Shown: positions 9,007-18,247, counted from the first letter of the stretch. The stretch: 64,000 nucleotides of DNA from Myxococcales bacterium (GCA_020633295.1 JACKDW010000006.1:310001-374000); one strand, 5' to 3'. Translations and numbers: made by a program. The notes: generated by a model from the letters alone, not told the origin.

Positions 9007-9030
9007 AGCTAGAGCTAGAGCTAGAGCTAG
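9001..9030 (+). repeat. AGCTAG hexanucleotide repeat, five copies
   Basis: Five perfect copies of AGCTAG start within the last codons of the acidic lipoprotein gene; the first copy supplies its TAG stop. Four more TAG codons follow in the same frame, so slippage would not extend the protein. Confidence 0.95.
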
Positions 9031-9590
9031 CGCGTCCATCCCGGCCCACGCGTGACCGACCGTCGCGCCGTGGGCCGTCGTGTATCGGGGGCCCGAGGCG
9101 ACCACGCGACGCTACGGCGCGCCGCTGGGGCTCGACGGCGGCGACGGGGCATCGCGCCCGCTCGCGGGGCCGCTGGGGGCGGCGCGAGCCGGGCGCGGAC
9201 TCGCGCGCCCCTGCGCTCGTTGTATCGGCATTCTCGACGCGCCTGTGCACATAAACCACGCGCGAGGAATCGTCGATCCTCGAGAGTGCGCTCAATTCGT
9301 TTTATCTACACATTTCCATTAGGACATCTAGAGAACGACGCGCGGCTCGCCGCGCTCGACGACCCGCGCGAGCGCCCGCGAGGCGACCGCGAGATCTCGC
9401 GTCGCTCGAAAACGCCGCGGCGCCGTCGCGTCGCGACGCTTTGGTTACCACGCGGACGTCCGTCGCTGACGAGCCGGCCGATGGACCCGTGCGCCGCGAA
9501 AACATCACGCGTCGACGTCGGCCTGCCGCCCGTGACGTGGTCCACGATTCGGGCTAGAGTTCGCGCGCCGCTCCGCCCGAAGGACCCCTC
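9007..9590. other. 584-bp intergenic region
   Basis: After the AGCTAG repeat the sequence is GC-rich without a believable gene. An inverted repeat CGAGGA/TCCTCG lies at 9263-9282, and an AT-richer stretch at 9295-9330 contains ATTAGGACAT (9318-9327), a decamer found again in inverse orientation at 60155-60164. The 3' end carries the promoter candidate for the FabH-like gene. Confidence 0.5.
9532..9560 (+). promoter_or_regulatory. Candidate sigma-70-type promoter for the FabH-like gene
   Basis: GTGACG (9532-9537) and TAGAGT (9555-9560) are separated by 17 bp. Transcription would begin near 9567, leaving a leader of about 24 nt that includes the ribosome site CGAAGGA. The -35 match is only partial. 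Confidence 0.4.
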
Positions 9591-10622
9591 GTGCCATACG
9601 CCTATATCTCCGGAACCGGACAGAACATCCCGCCGCGCGTCGTCACGAACGAGGACCTCGTCGACGTCTACGGGATCGAGACGAGCCACGAGTGGATCGT
9701 CCAGCGCACCGGGATCGAGTCGCGGCACTTCTCGGCCGAGGGCGTCGGCACCGCCGAGCTGGCGGAGCCGGCGGCGCGCGCCGCTCTCGAGCGCGCCGGG
9801 ATCGCGGCGACCGATCTCGACATGATCGTGTTCGCCACGCTCTCGCCCGACTACGCGTTCCCCGGCAGCGGCGTGATCCTCCAGCGCCTGCTCGGCGTCG
9901 CCGAGGCGAAGAGCCCGAAGTTCGTCCCCGCGCTCGACGTTCGCAACCAGTGCTCGGGCTTCCTCTACGGGCTCCAGGTCGCCGACTCGATGGTCAAGTC
10001 GGGCGCCGCGCGCCACGTCCTGGTCGTCGGCGCGGAGACCCACTCGGCCGCGCTCGACCTCACGACCCGGGGCCGCACGGTCGCCTCGCTGTTCGGAGAC
10101 GGAGCCGGCGCGGTCGTCGTGTCGGCGACGAACGAGGATCGCGGGATCCGACGGATCGCGCTGGGCGCCGACGGCCGCCACGCCGAGGTCCTGTGCCAGA
10201 AGGTCTGGGATATCCGGCAGCGCCCGTTCATCCCCGTCGACGAGGACGGTCGCGGCAGCGTCGCGCCCGAGATGCTCTGGGCCCACATGGACGGGCGCAA
10301 GGTGTTCAAGAACGCCGTCATGATGATGATCGGCAGCCTCATGCAGGTCTGCGGCGACGAGCAGGTCGAGTTCGACGACATCGACCTGTTCTTCTTTCAC
10401 CAGGCCAACATGCGGATCAACCAGTACGTCGCCGAGCAGCTCGGGCTCCCGCCCGAGAAGGTCCCGCATAACATTCAGCGCAACGGCAACACGACCGCCG
10501 CGACCATCCCCACCCTGCTCGCCGAGTGCGTCGAGTCGGGCACGCTGAAGCCGGGGATGAAGATCGCGCTCGTCGCCTTCGGCTCCGGCTTCACCTGGGG
10601 CGCGGCGCTCATCGACTGGTAG
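9591..10622 (+). CDS. 3-oxoacyl-ACP synthase III (FabH/KAS III family)
   Basis: 343 residues, start GTG 9591 preceded by CGAAGGA. The full thiolase-fold catalytic triad is present: Cys121 in NQCSGFLYGL, His270 in FFFHQANMRI and Asn300 in NGNTTAA. The N-terminal HEWIVQRTGIESRH and the glycine-rich LFGDGAGAVVV are also family hallmarks. The enzyme condenses an acyl-CoA starter with malonyl-ACP. It has a roughly 20-residue insertion around 205-225 (VWDIRQRPFIPVDEDG) compared with housekeeping FabH, and it is not next to other fab genes. It may therefore serve branched or specialised lipid synthesis rather than being the main initiator. It stands alone as a single gene. Confidence 0.9.
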   Translation: MPYAYISGTGQNIPPRVVTNEDLVDVYGIETSHEWIVQRTGIESRHFSAEGVGTAELAEPAARAALERAGIAATDLDMIVFATLSPDYAFPGSGVILQRLLGVAEAKSPKFVPALDVRNQCSGFLYGLQVADSMVKSGAARHVLVVGAETHSAALDLTTRGRTVASLFGDGAGAVVVSATNEDRGIRRIALGADGRHAEVLCQKVWDIRQRPFIPVDEDGRGSVAPEMLWAHMDGRKVFKNAVMMMIGSLMQVCGDEQVEFDDIDLFFFHQANMRINQYVAEQLGLPPEKVPHNIQRNGNTTAATIPTLLAECVESGTLKPGMKIALVAFGSGFTWGAALIDW

Positions 10623-10720
10623 CAGGCGTAGTTCGCGCGCCGGCCCCGTCGTCGGACGACGCAGCGGGCGGCTACGCTCCTATAGGACCGCGTCCGCACT
10701 TGGTTGTAGGCTTGCGCGAG

Positions 10721-12616
10721 ATGTCTCCCGCACGCAACGGCCACCGATCGCCCGCGTTCCGAGCCCGACGGCCGTGGACCCTCCTCGGTCTCGCAGCGCT
10801 CGCGCTCACGATCACCGCGTCCCCGTCCTGCAAACGGACCCCGGACGACGGGCCGTCGAAATCACCGGACGGCGGCAACGCCGGAGACGCCAACACCACT
10901 GACGCCTGGTCGACCCTTGGGCCGGTTGATGTCGCCCACATTCGCACGCACATGGAGTTCCTCGCCGCCGACGCCCAGGAGGGTCGCGCGCCGGGGACCG
11001 AAGCCGACCAACGCGTCCGCGCGCACGTCGTCGCCGCCATGCGCGAGCTGGGTCTCGAGCCGGCCTTCGACGGCGGCGGCTACGAGCAGGCCTTTGAGGT
11101 CACCGACGGCGTGCGCGTGCGCGCCAAGAAGACCGACATGCTCGCGTCCGGTCGCACCCTCATCGAGCACAACCTCGTGCCCTGGGGTCACGATACCAGC
11201 GAGAGCGGCCCCGTCCTCGGACGCTTCATCTATCTCGGCTACGGCCTCGCGGGTGATGAGCCGTGGACCGGGGACTACGCCAACCTCAAGGGGCGCACCA
11301 ACCGAATTGTCGTCGTCCGCGCGGGCGGCCCCGACGACCCCCACCTCGACCCCAGCAAGATCCGCCCGCAGACCAAATTAATCACCGCGCGCGAGCACGG
11401 GGCCATCGGCTTCGTGCTGTGGGAGCCCGACAACGAGTCGCCCTACCCCAACAACGGGCGCGTCAACGATCTGCAGATCCCGGCTGTCGCCGTCGGCGCG
11501 AGCGGCACCGACGCGATGCTCGAGATCTTCGGCGTCAAGGGCCGCGCCGCCGCCAAGGCCAAGAAGTCCGACGATCCCCACTTCGGGATCACCAACGGCA
11601 CCAAGAGCACGCGACAGGGCGTCATCGACACCCCCGTCGAGCCGATCGTCCTCGGTACCGGCAACGTCAGCGGGATCCTCCGCGGCAACGGCTCGAGCCC
11701 CAAGCGTCTGGTCATCGGGGCGCACATGGACCACCTCGGCATGGGCAACAGCCACTCGCTCGCGCCGGGCGAGCGCGCCGTCCACAACGGCGCCGACGAC
11801 AACGCGTCGGGTGTGGCGACCATGCTCGCGCTGGCCAAGACGCTCGCCTCCGTGCCCGCGAGCGAGCGCCCCTACGACATCCAGTTCGTCGCGTTCGGGG
11901 CCGAGGAGATGGGCCTGCTCGGCTCCAAGCACCTCGTCACCCAGCTCGGCGCCCAGGCCGCCGAGCAGATCGTCGCCATGCTGAACTTCGACATGGTCGG
12001 GCGCATGCGCGACAACACCGTCATCGTCGCCGGCGCGGGCACCTCCTCGGCGTGGGCGGGGCTGCTCGAGAAGTCCGGGGGCGGGCTCACGGTCAAGACC
12101 AACGAGCAGGGCTACGGCGCCTCCGACCAGACCTCCTTTTATGAGGTCGGGATCCCGGTCCTTCACTTCTTTACCGGCGCCCACGACGACTATCACAAGC
12201 CCTCCGACGACCTGGACAAGATCGACTTCGCCGGCGCCGCCCGCATCGGCGACATGGCCGCCCGCGTGGTCGCGGCCATCATGTCGCAGTCCCTCCAGCT
12301 CGACTACAAGAAGGTCGTCGAGTCCAAGCCGATGCGTTCGGGCTTCCGCGTGTCCCTGGGCACGATCCCCGACTACGCCGCCCAGGCCGACGGCCTCGCG
12401 CTCTCCGGCGTCCGCCCGGGCGGCGCCGCCGAGAAGGCAGGACTGCGCAAGGGCGACGTGATCCAGAAGCTCGGAGAGCGCGAGATCCACAACATGGACG
12501 ACTACATGGCCGCCTTCGCCGTGCTCAAGCCCGCGGTCGAGATCGAGGTCGTCGTGCTCCGCGACGGCAAGCAGGTCGCCCTGAAGATCACCCCGGAAGC
12601 GCCACGTCGACGCTAG
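10721..12616 (+). CDS. Secreted M28-family metallopeptidase with C-terminal PDZ domain
   Basis: 631 residues from ATG 10721. An N-terminal hydrophobic segment ends in ASPSC, a likely lipobox. Residues about 150-320 form a PA-like insert (IGFVLWEPDNESPYPNNGR). The M28 zinc peptidase core follows, with all ligands visible: His335 (AHMDHLG), Asp359 (GADDNASG), the Glu395-Glu396 pair (FGAEEMGLLG), Asp424 (LNFDMVGR) and His492 (DYHKPSDD). A PDZ domain covers about 555-615 (GLALSGVRPGGAAEKAGL). This is an aminopeptidase-type exopeptidase at the cell surface or in the periplasm, in keeping with a protein-degrading predator. A strong hairpin follows the gene. Confidence 0.92.
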   Translation: MSPARNGHRSPAFRARRPWTLLGLAALALTITASPSCKRTPDDGPSKSPDGGNAGDANTTDAWSTLGPVDVAHIRTHMEFLAADAQEGRAPGTEADQRVRAHVVAAMRELGLEPAFDGGGYEQAFEVTDGVRVRAKKTDMLASGRTLIEHNLVPWGHDTSESGPVLGRFIYLGYGLAGDEPWTGDYANLKGRTNRIVVVRAGGPDDPHLDPSKIRPQTKLITAREHGAIGFVLWEPDNESPYPNNGRVNDLQIPAVAVGASGTDAMLEIFGVKGRAAAKAKKSDDPHFGITNGTKSTRQGVIDTPVEPIVLGTGNVSGILRGNGSSPKRLVIGAHMDHLGMGNSHSLAPGERAVHNGADDNASGVATMLALAKTLASVPASERPYDIQFVAFGAEEMGLLGSKHLVTQLGAQAAEQIVAMLNFDMVGRMRDNTVIVAGAGTSSAWAGLLEKSGGGLTVKTNEQGYGASDQTSFYEVGIPVLHFFTGAHDDYHKPSDDLDKIDFAGAARIGDMAARVVAAIMSQSLQLDYKKVVESKPMRSGFRVSLGTIPDYAAQADGLALSGVRPGGAAEKAGLRKGDVIQKLGEREIHNMDDYMAAFAVLKPAVEIEVVVLRDGKQVALKITPEAPRRR

Positions 12617-12633
12617 CTCGGGACACCCCGTCG

Positions 12634-12668
12634 AAAGCGGCCGGTCGCTCGCGCGACACGGCCGCTTT
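12634..12668 (+). terminator. Hairpin terminator after the M28 peptidase gene
   Basis: AAAGCGGCCG (12634-12643) pairs perfectly with CGGCCGCTTT (12659-12668), and an inner GTCG/CGAC extends the stem. There is no U-run after the stem, so it is either a U-less terminator or an RNA-stabilising hairpin. Confidence 0.6.
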
Positions 12669-12757
12669 GAACGTTCGGGCCCGCTGTCACGGCGCCGTGT
12701 CGGGTCGGTTGTCGCAGACTCTGCCGGGAGATCCAGGGATCATCCGCGCGGTTGCAG

Positions 12758-12804
12758 GAATCCACAGGAGCGACCTGCCATCCACAGGGAGAACTTGTGG
12801 ATAA
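12758..12804. promoter_or_regulatory. Second cluster of DnaA-box-like sites
   Basis: GAATCCACA (12758), CCATCCACA (12778) and, on the minus strand, TTATCCACA (TGTGGATAA at 12796-12804, an exact consensus box) lie within 47 bp, the last pointing toward the first two. An AT-rich segment follows about 190 bp downstream. Function is not established by the sequence alone. Confidence 0.5.
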
Positions 12805-13175
12805 CTTGTACCTACATCGCGGTACAGGCGCTGGGCGTAGAACTGTCATTAGGACCAGCCAGGGCGGGCTTCTCGGGGGGTCTGATTGTGACATGCCGCG
12901 GAATTCATGTCGCAACAGACCGCTGGTTCCGGCGCGGGGCCATCAGCCTACGCAGACGTCCCGCCTAGCGGCAGGAGACCCGAACCCAACCTTTCGAAAA
13001 AAATCGAATTCCAGATTTCTGAATTTTCTCCGCGCCCGAATTTTGCCTCGAGGCCCACGTCAGCGCGGTTCTCCTGTATCTTCGTGTTGGTTGTACGCGC
13101 ATGCACTCGGCTCTGAGCCAGCGCGTCACCCTAAGAATCCGGCGATTCGACCAACACAAGCCAAGGCAGGAAGAC

Positions 13176-14648
13176 ATGATGCGTGTACGCACAACGACGC
13201 TCCATCTCGGTCTATTCGTGATGATGGGCCAGGTCTTCGGGTGTGGTGACAGCGGCTCGCCGACTTCGACCGACGCCGCCGGGACGACCGGGAGCACCGA
13301 GACCACCGAGAGCGAGGACGAGTCCACCGGAGGCGCGAGCATTAACACCTCGACGTCGAGCGCGGACGAGACCAGCGACACGGGCAGCTCCGGCGCGACG
13401 ACCGAGCCCCACGACACGACCGGCACCACCGGCGAGCCCATGACCACGAGCGACGGGAGCGGGACGAGCGACACCGGCGTCGGCTCGTGCGGCGACGGGA
13501 TCAAGGACGAGGGCGAGGAGTGCGACGGCGCCGATCTCGGCGAGTTCACGAGCTGCCAGGCCCTCGACATCGAGCATGAGATCGGTCCCGGAGGACAGAT
13601 CACGTGCAGCCCGAGCTGCGAGCTCGACACGAGCGGCTGCGACATCTGCTACGCGCCGTACAAGAACGAGCCCTGCGACAACAACTCCAACGACCGCATG
13701 CACGCGCTCGAGCTCAACTGCGCGCTGCTCAACGGCGAGGACTTCAACGAGCTCAACTCGACCTCGCTCGTCAACGGCAGCCTGAGCTTCCACGCCCCCG
13801 ACAGCGACTCGTGGCGCGTGATCCGACAGTTCGGCACCGCGATCGACCCCGACACGAACAAGCCCTACTGGAGCGCGCGCGGCGGCGAGAAGTTCATCGC
13901 GCTGAGCACCGGCAACCTCGACGTGCCGGTCGGCGGCGTGCTCGAGATGGCCTCGGGCGCCGCGCAGTCCGGTCAGAACGGCGAGAACGACAACCCCGAC
14001 AACCTCGTCGAGCTGCCTGGCGTCATGAACCACCAGCACGGCGGCTTCGACGAGCAGGACCCCGAGGTGCTCTCGCCCTTCGACAAGTGCGAGCCGGGCC
14101 TCGACTGCTCCAACACGCTCGAGGAGCACTGGCTGACGGGCACCGGCAAGGGCCACGACGTCCTGTACTTCGAGTTCCAGGTGCCTGTGCCCATGGGCAC
14201 GCACTCCTTCGAGCTCGACTTCGCGTTCTTCTCGGCCGAGTACCCCGAGTGGAACGGCGACGACTTCCTCCCGTTCAGCGACATCGCCATCATCTGGGCG
14301 CAGAGCGAGGAGTACACCGGCAACATCTCGTTCATCGACGACGGCCAGGGGAACAAGCAGCCGCTCGTGACCCTGTACCTCAACGAGCGCGGGCTGATCG
14401 CGTTCAACGAGGATCACGAGGCGCTCGAGGGCACCGGCTTCGACGGCGTCGGCGGCACGACCGGCTGGCTCAAGGCCCGCGGCAACGCGATGCCGGGCGA
14501 GACGCTGACGCTCGCGTTCTCGGTCATCGACCGCGGCGACAAGCTGATCGACACCGTGCTGCTCCTCGACAACTTCCAGTGGGGCTGCTCGGCCTGCCCG
14601 CAGGGGACCGTCGACATCGACGGCAGCTGCGGGATCACGCTCCAGTAG
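13176..14648 (+). CDS. Secreted Cys-containing protein with a choice-of-anchor-L-like domain
   Basis: 490 residues if ATG 13176 is used. ATG 13179 is equally possible and better spaced from AGGAAG. A lipoprotein-type signal ends in QVFGC. Residues about 20-105 are a Thr/Ser/Gly/Glu linker. Next is a cysteine-rich segment (CGDGIKDEGEECDG, typical of myxobacterial Cys-rich repeats) at about 107-160. The remainder resembles choice-of-anchor-L domains: it contains LNGEDFNELNSTSLVNGSL, HSFELDFAFFSAEYPEW and a final DTVLLLDNFQWGC. Such proteins are surface-exposed and of unknown function. It is a single gene upstream of mdh. Confidence 0.82.
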   Translation: MMRVRTTTLHLGLFVMMGQVFGCGDSGSPTSTDAAGTTGSTETTESEDESTGGASINTSTSSADETSDTGSSGATTEPHDTTGTTGEPMTTSDGSGTSDTGVGSCGDGIKDEGEECDGADLGEFTSCQALDIEHEIGPGGQITCSPSCELDTSGCDICYAPYKNEPCDNNSNDRMHALELNCALLNGEDFNELNSTSLVNGSLSFHAPDSDSWRVIRQFGTAIDPDTNKPYWSARGGEKFIALSTGNLDVPVGGVLEMASGAAQSGQNGENDNPDNLVELPGVMNHQHGGFDEQDPEVLSPFDKCEPGLDCSNTLEEHWLTGTGKGHDVLYFEFQVPVPMGTHSFELDFAFFSAEYPEWNGDDFLPFSDIAIIWAQSEEYTGNISFIDDGQGNKQPLVTLYLNERGLIAFNEDHEALEGTGFDGVGGTTGWLKARGNAMPGETLTLAFSVIDRGDKLIDTVLLLDNFQWGCSACPQGTVDIDGSCGITLQ

Positions 14649-14968
14649 CCGGCTAGGATCGCGCGCCCGGCGGAACCGGCTCGCGGACCGACCCGCTCGC
14701 GTGTGTCGGTTTAGCCGCGATCGGGGCCCCACGAGCGCGCTTCATCACGCGCGCCGCTGCAGCCCGTCGCGGGCGCGAGCGTGAGCTCGCGGACACCAGC
14801 CCGATCCTCCCCCTGCCCTCCACACCTTCGCGCCAACGCCGTAAATACGACGTTTTTGGCATTTCCGCGCGTTGCGGCCCGTTGCGTGTCTGGAGCCGGC
14901 GCTGGTATATGCACGCCGACCTCAGCAGGTGACCCCGGGAAAGTGGGTCCGGTCGAGAGGGAGTCGGA
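14649..14968. other. 320-bp intergenic region upstream of mdh
   Basis: GC-rich spacer with an AT-richer segment at about 14840-14862 (CGTAAATACG, a short inverted repeat, then a T-run) followed by the mdh promoter candidate. No gene is supported. Confidence 0.5.
14882..14911 (+). promoter_or_regulatory. Promoter candidate for mdh
   Basis: TTGCGT (14882-14887) and TATATG (14906-14911) are separated by 18 bp, a good sigma-70-type arrangement. Transcription would start near 14918, about 50 nt before the mdh ATG. Confidence 0.55.
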
Positions 14969-15931
14969 ATGTCACGTCGGAACAAGATCACGATCGTTGG
15001 TGCCGGGAACGTTGGAGCCACGGCGGCTCACTGGGCGGTGCAGAAACACCTCGGAGATGTCGTCCTCGTCGACATCAAGGAGGGCATGCCCCAGGGCAAG
15101 GCGCTCGACCTGGCCGAGGCGTCCCCGGTGATGGGCTTCGACTGCACGCTCACGGGCAGCAACAGCTACGACGCGACCGCGGGCTCGGACGTCGTCGTCA
15201 TCACCGCCGGCGTCCCCCGGCGCAAGGACCCCAAGACTGGCAAGTTCACGAGCCGTGACGAGCTCGTCGAGATCAACCGCAAGATCGTCGGCTCGGTGAC
15301 CCGCGAGGTCGTCAAGCGCTCGCCCGACGCGGTCCTCATCTGCGTGGCCAACCCGCTCGACGCGATGTGCCACGTCATGTACCACGAGTCAGGTTTCCCG
15401 AAGGAGCGCGTGATCGGCATGGCCGGCGTGCTCGACACGGCGCGCTACAAGTTCTTCATCTCCGAGGCGCTCGGCGTCAGCGTCGACGACATCCACGGCA
15501 TGGTGCTCGGCGGCCACGGCGACACGATGGTGCCGCTGCCGCACCACACCTCGATCGGCGGCATCCCGCTGCCGGAGCTGCTGCCCAAGGAGAAGATCGA
15601 CGCGATCATCGAGCGCACGCGCAAGGGCGGCGGCGAGATCGTCGGGCTGCTCGGCTACTCGGGCTACTACGCGCCGGCCGCCTCGGTCATCGCGATGGTC
15701 GAGTCGATCGTCCGCGACCGCAAGCGCGTGCTCCCGGCCGCGTGCATGCTGCAGGGCGAGTACGGCTACAAGGACCTGTTCATCGGCGTCCCCGCGGTGC
15801 TCGGCAAGGGCGGCGTCGAGAAGATCATCGAGATGAAGCTCGGTGACGCGGAGAAGGCGATGCTCGAGGTCTCGGCCGAGGCCGTCCGCAGCGTCGTCGA
15901 GCTCCTGCCCTACGACAAGAGCAGCAACTAG
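14969..15931 (+). CDS. mdh: Malate dehydrogenase (LDH-like type)
   Basis: 320 residues, ATG 14969 preceded by GAGAGGGAG. The NAD-binding Rossmann motif GAGNVG is at 11-16. The substrate- and proton-relay residues are in place: TAGVPRRKD, VANPLDAM, VLDTARYK and the catalytic His in GGHGDTMVPL near residue 181. The RRKD sequence after VP, with Arg where lactate dehydrogenases have Gln, favours malate/oxaloacetate over lactate/pyruvate. It interconverts malate and oxaloacetate in the TCA cycle. It is followed by a 17-bp perfect hairpin and then sucCD, so the genes are neighbours but possibly separate transcripts. Confidence 0.97.
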   Translation: MSRRNKITIVGAGNVGATAAHWAVQKHLGDVVLVDIKEGMPQGKALDLAEASPVMGFDCTLTGSNSYDATAGSDVVVITAGVPRRKDPKTGKFTSRDELVEINRKIVGSVTREVVKRSPDAVLICVANPLDAMCHVMYHESGFPKERVIGMAGVLDTARYKFFISEALGVSVDDIHGMVLGGHGDTMVPLPHHTSIGGIPLPELLPKEKIDAIIERTRKGGGEIVGLLGYSGYYAPAASVIAMVESIVRDRKRVLPAACMLQGEYGYKDLFIGVPAVLGKGGVEKIIEMKLGDAEKAMLEVSAEAVRSVVELLPYDKSSN

Positions 15932-15941
15932 CGATTAGGGT

Positions 15942-15975
15942 CCGCGCGGGCGCCGACGCGTCGGCGCCCGCGCGG
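15942..15975 (+). terminator. 17-bp perfect hairpin after mdh
   Basis: CCGCGCGGGCGCCGACG is directly followed by its exact reverse complement (15942-15958 and 15959-15975). The stem is very stable but lacks a U-run and has essentially no loop. It separates mdh from sucC. Confidence 0.75.
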
Positions 15976-16034
15976 CGCAATTACAACAACAGGACAGCTG
16001 GAGACGATCCCGTGATCATCGGAGGGAGCCCCGA

Positions 16035-17234
16035 ATGAAGATCCACGAGTACCAGGGCAAGGACCTTCTGCGGGCAGAGGGAGTGCCCGTTCCCCTTTCA
16101 CACGTCGCGTTCACGGCCGAGGAGGCCAAGGACGCGGCGGCCAAGCTCATCGACGAGACCGGCAGCGAGATCGTCGTCGTCAAGGCGCAGATCCACGCCG
16201 GCGGCCGCGGCAAGGGCCGGTTCAAGGAGTACCCCGAGCTCGGCGGCGTCAAGGTCGTCAAGGGCGCGACGGCGGCCAAGGACGTCGCGACCAAGATGCT
16301 CGGCAGCACCCTCGTGACCATTCAGACAGGTCCTGAGGGCAAGAAGGTCCAGCGCGTGCTCGTCGAGCAGGGCATGGACATCAAGCAGGAGCTCTACCTC
16401 GGGATCACGCTCGACCGCGCGACCGGCCGCAACACCGTGATGGCCTCGACCGAGGGCGGCATGGAGATCGAGGAGGTCGCGGCCCACACGCCCGAGAAGA
16501 TCCTCAAGGAGGCGATCGACCCCGCCGTCGGCCTCGCCGGCTTCCAGGCGCGCAAGCTCGCCTACGGCCTCGGCCTCGAGGGCAAGGTCGCGCGCAAGGC
16601 CGCGGCGTTCCTCGGCAAGCTCGCAGGCGCCTACGAGCGGCTCGACTGCTCGCTGCTCGAGATCAACCCGCTCGTCATCACCGGCAGCGGCGACGTGCTC
16701 GCGCTCGACGCCAAGGCGAACTTCGACGACAACGCGCTGCACCGGCACCCGCACATCGAGGCGCTGCGCGACCCCGGCGAGGAGGACGCCGCCGAGCTCG
16801 AGGCCAAGAAGCACGACCTGAGCTACGTCAACCTCGACGGCAACATCGGCTGCATGGTCAACGGCGCGGGCCTGGCCATGGCGACGATGGACATCATCAA
16901 GCACTTCGGCGCCGAGCCGGCGAACTTCCTCGACGTCGGCGGCGGCGCGACGGTCGAGCGCGTCACGGCGGCGTTCAAGATCATCACGTCCGACCCGCGG
17001 CTCGAGGGCATCCTCGTCAACATCTTCGGCGGGATCATGAAGTGCGACACCATCGCGCAGGGCGTGATCGCGGCGGTCAAGGAGGTCGGCCTCACGGTGC
17101 CGCTCGTGGTTCGCCTCGAGGGGACGAACGTGGCCCAGGGCAAGAAGCTGCTCGAGGAGAGCGGCCTCAACCTGACGACGGGGTCGAGCCTGCGCGACGC
17201 CGCGTCCAAGATCGTGGAGCTGGTGAACAAATGA
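16035..17234 (+). CDS. sucC: Succinyl-CoA synthetase (ADP/GDP-forming) beta subunit
   Basis: 399 residues, ATG 16035 with GGAGGGAG upstream. It starts with the canonical MKIHEYQGKDLLR. The ATP-grasp domain shows VVKAQIHAGGRGKGR and the metal-site region LEINPLVIT. The C-terminal CoA-ligase part has GGGATVERV and NIFGGIMKCD, the phosphohistidine-loop contact (power helix). It forms the heterodimer or heterotetramer with SucD that converts succinyl-CoA to succinate with substrate-level phosphorylation. It overlaps sucD by 4 nt (ATGA), indicating translational coupling. Confidence 0.98.
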   Translation: MKIHEYQGKDLLRAEGVPVPLSHVAFTAEEAKDAAAKLIDETGSEIVVVKAQIHAGGRGKGRFKEYPELGGVKVVKGATAAKDVATKMLGSTLVTIQTGPEGKKVQRVLVEQGMDIKQELYLGITLDRATGRNTVMASTEGGMEIEEVAAHTPEKILKEAIDPAVGLAGFQARKLAYGLGLEGKVARKAAAFLGKLAGAYERLDCSLLEINPLVITGSGDVLALDAKANFDDNALHRHPHIEALRDPGEEDAAELEAKKHDLSYVNLDGNIGCMVNGAGLAMATMDIIKHFGAEPANFLDVGGGATVERVTAAFKIITSDPRLEGILVNIFGGIMKCDTIAQGVIAAVKEVGLTVPLVVRLEGTNVAQGKKLLEESGLNLTTGSSLRDAASKIVELVNK

Positions 17235-18112
17235 GCGTACTCGTCGACAAGAACACCCGCCTGATCGTCCAGGGCATCACCGGCAAGGTCGGGATGTTCC
17301 ACGCCCAGAAGTCGCTGGAGTACGGCACCCAGGTCGTCGGCGGCGTCACGCCGGGCAAGGGCGGCGACAAGGTCCTCGACCTGCCCGTGTTCGACACCGT
17401 GGCGGAGGCGATCGAGAAGACCGGCGCCAACGCGACCGTGATCTTCGTGCCCCCGCCGTTCGCCGCCGACGCGATCATGGAGGCCGCCGCCGCCGGCGTC
17501 CCGCTGATCGTGACGATCACCGAGGGCATCCCGGTCGCCGACATGATCCGGGCCAAGCGCTTCATTCAGGACAAGCCCGTGCGCCTGCTCGGGCCCAACT
17601 GCCCCGGCGTCATCACGCCCGACCAGTGCCGCATCGGCATCATGCCCGGCTACATCCACAAGCCGGGCAAGGTCGGCGTGATCTCGCGCTCCGGCACCCT
17701 CACCTACGAGGCCGTGCACCAGCTGACGACGCTCGGGCTCGGGCAGACGACCGCCATCGGCATCGGCGGCGACCCGGTCAACGGCACGAACTTCGTCGAC
17801 TGCCTCCAGCTGTTCAACGAGGACCCCGACACCGAGGGCATCGTCATGATCGGCGAGATCGGCGGCAGCGCCGAGGAGGAGGGCGCCGCTTTCATCAAGG
17901 AGCACGTCAAGAAGCCGGTCGTCGGCTTCATCGCCGGTCGCACGGCGCCGCCCGGGAAGCGCATGGGTCACGCCGGCGCGATCATCTCCGGCGGCAAGGG
18001 CACCGCAGAGGCGAAGCTCGAGGCGCTCCGCGACGCCGGCGTGCACATCGCCGAGACGCCCTCGGACCTCGGCAGCACGATGGCGGCGGCGCTCAACAAG
18101 GCCGCCAGCTGA
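17231..18112 (+). CDS. sucD: Succinyl-CoA synthetase alpha subunit
   Basis: 293 residues from ATG 17231, which overlaps the sucC stop (ATGA). The CoA-binding domain has VQGITGKVGMFHA near residue 14. The ligase domain has GPNCPGVI and GVISRSGTLTYEA, and the phosphorylated active-site His247 in KRMGHAGAII. Length and motifs are standard. The operon ends with a strong hairpin 29 nt after the stop. Confidence 0.98.
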   Translation: MSVLVDKNTRLIVQGITGKVGMFHAQKSLEYGTQVVGGVTPGKGGDKVLDLPVFDTVAEAIEKTGANATVIFVPPPFAADAIMEAAAAGVPLIVTITEGIPVADMIRAKRFIQDKPVRLLGPNCPGVITPDQCRIGIMPGYIHKPGKVGVISRSGTLTYEAVHQLTTLGLGQTTAIGIGGDPVNGTNFVDCLQLFNEDPDTEGIVMIGEIGGSAEEEGAAFIKEHVKKPVVGFIAGRTAPPGKRMGHAGAIISGGKGTAEAKLEALRDAGVHIAETPSDLGSTMAAALNKAAS

Positions 18113-18140
18113 CGACGCCCGCGCGACGCGTACGGTGAAC

Positions 18141-18168
18141 GAGGCCAGGGACCGTGGTCCCTGGCCTC
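18141..18168 (+). terminator. Hairpin terminator of sucCD
   Basis: GAGGCCAGGGACC (18141-18153) and GGTCCCTGGCCTC (18156-18168) form a perfect 13-bp stem with a GT in the middle. No U-run follows. Confidence 0.75.
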
Positions 18169-18190
18169 ACGCGTTGGTTCACACGTTGTG

Positions 18191-18247
18191 GTTCGATCGT
18201 CGGTTCGATCGTCGGTTCGATCGTTGGATCGATCGTTGGATCGCTGG
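18191..18247. repeat. 12-bp tandem repeat, almost five copies
   Basis: GTTCGATCGTCG occurs twice perfectly, then as GTTCGATCGTTG, GATCGATCGTTG and a partial GATCGCTGG. The unit contains CGATCG and is itself partly palindromic. It lies just after the sucCD terminator. Confidence 0.9.

Larger units (their letters stand above)
12617..13175. other. 559-bp intergenic region with DnaA-box-like sites and an AT-rich patch
   Basis: It contains the terminator hairpin of the peptidase gene, the DnaA-box-like cluster at 12758-12804, and an unusually AT-rich stretch at about 12996-13036 with runs of A and T. The ribosome site of the next gene (AGGAAG) lies at its 3' end. No gene is supported. Confidence 0.6.

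Noticed and set aside
18191..18247. 12-bp repeats considered as a CRISPR array
   Set aside because: The units are contiguous, with no unique spacers, and there are no cas genes.
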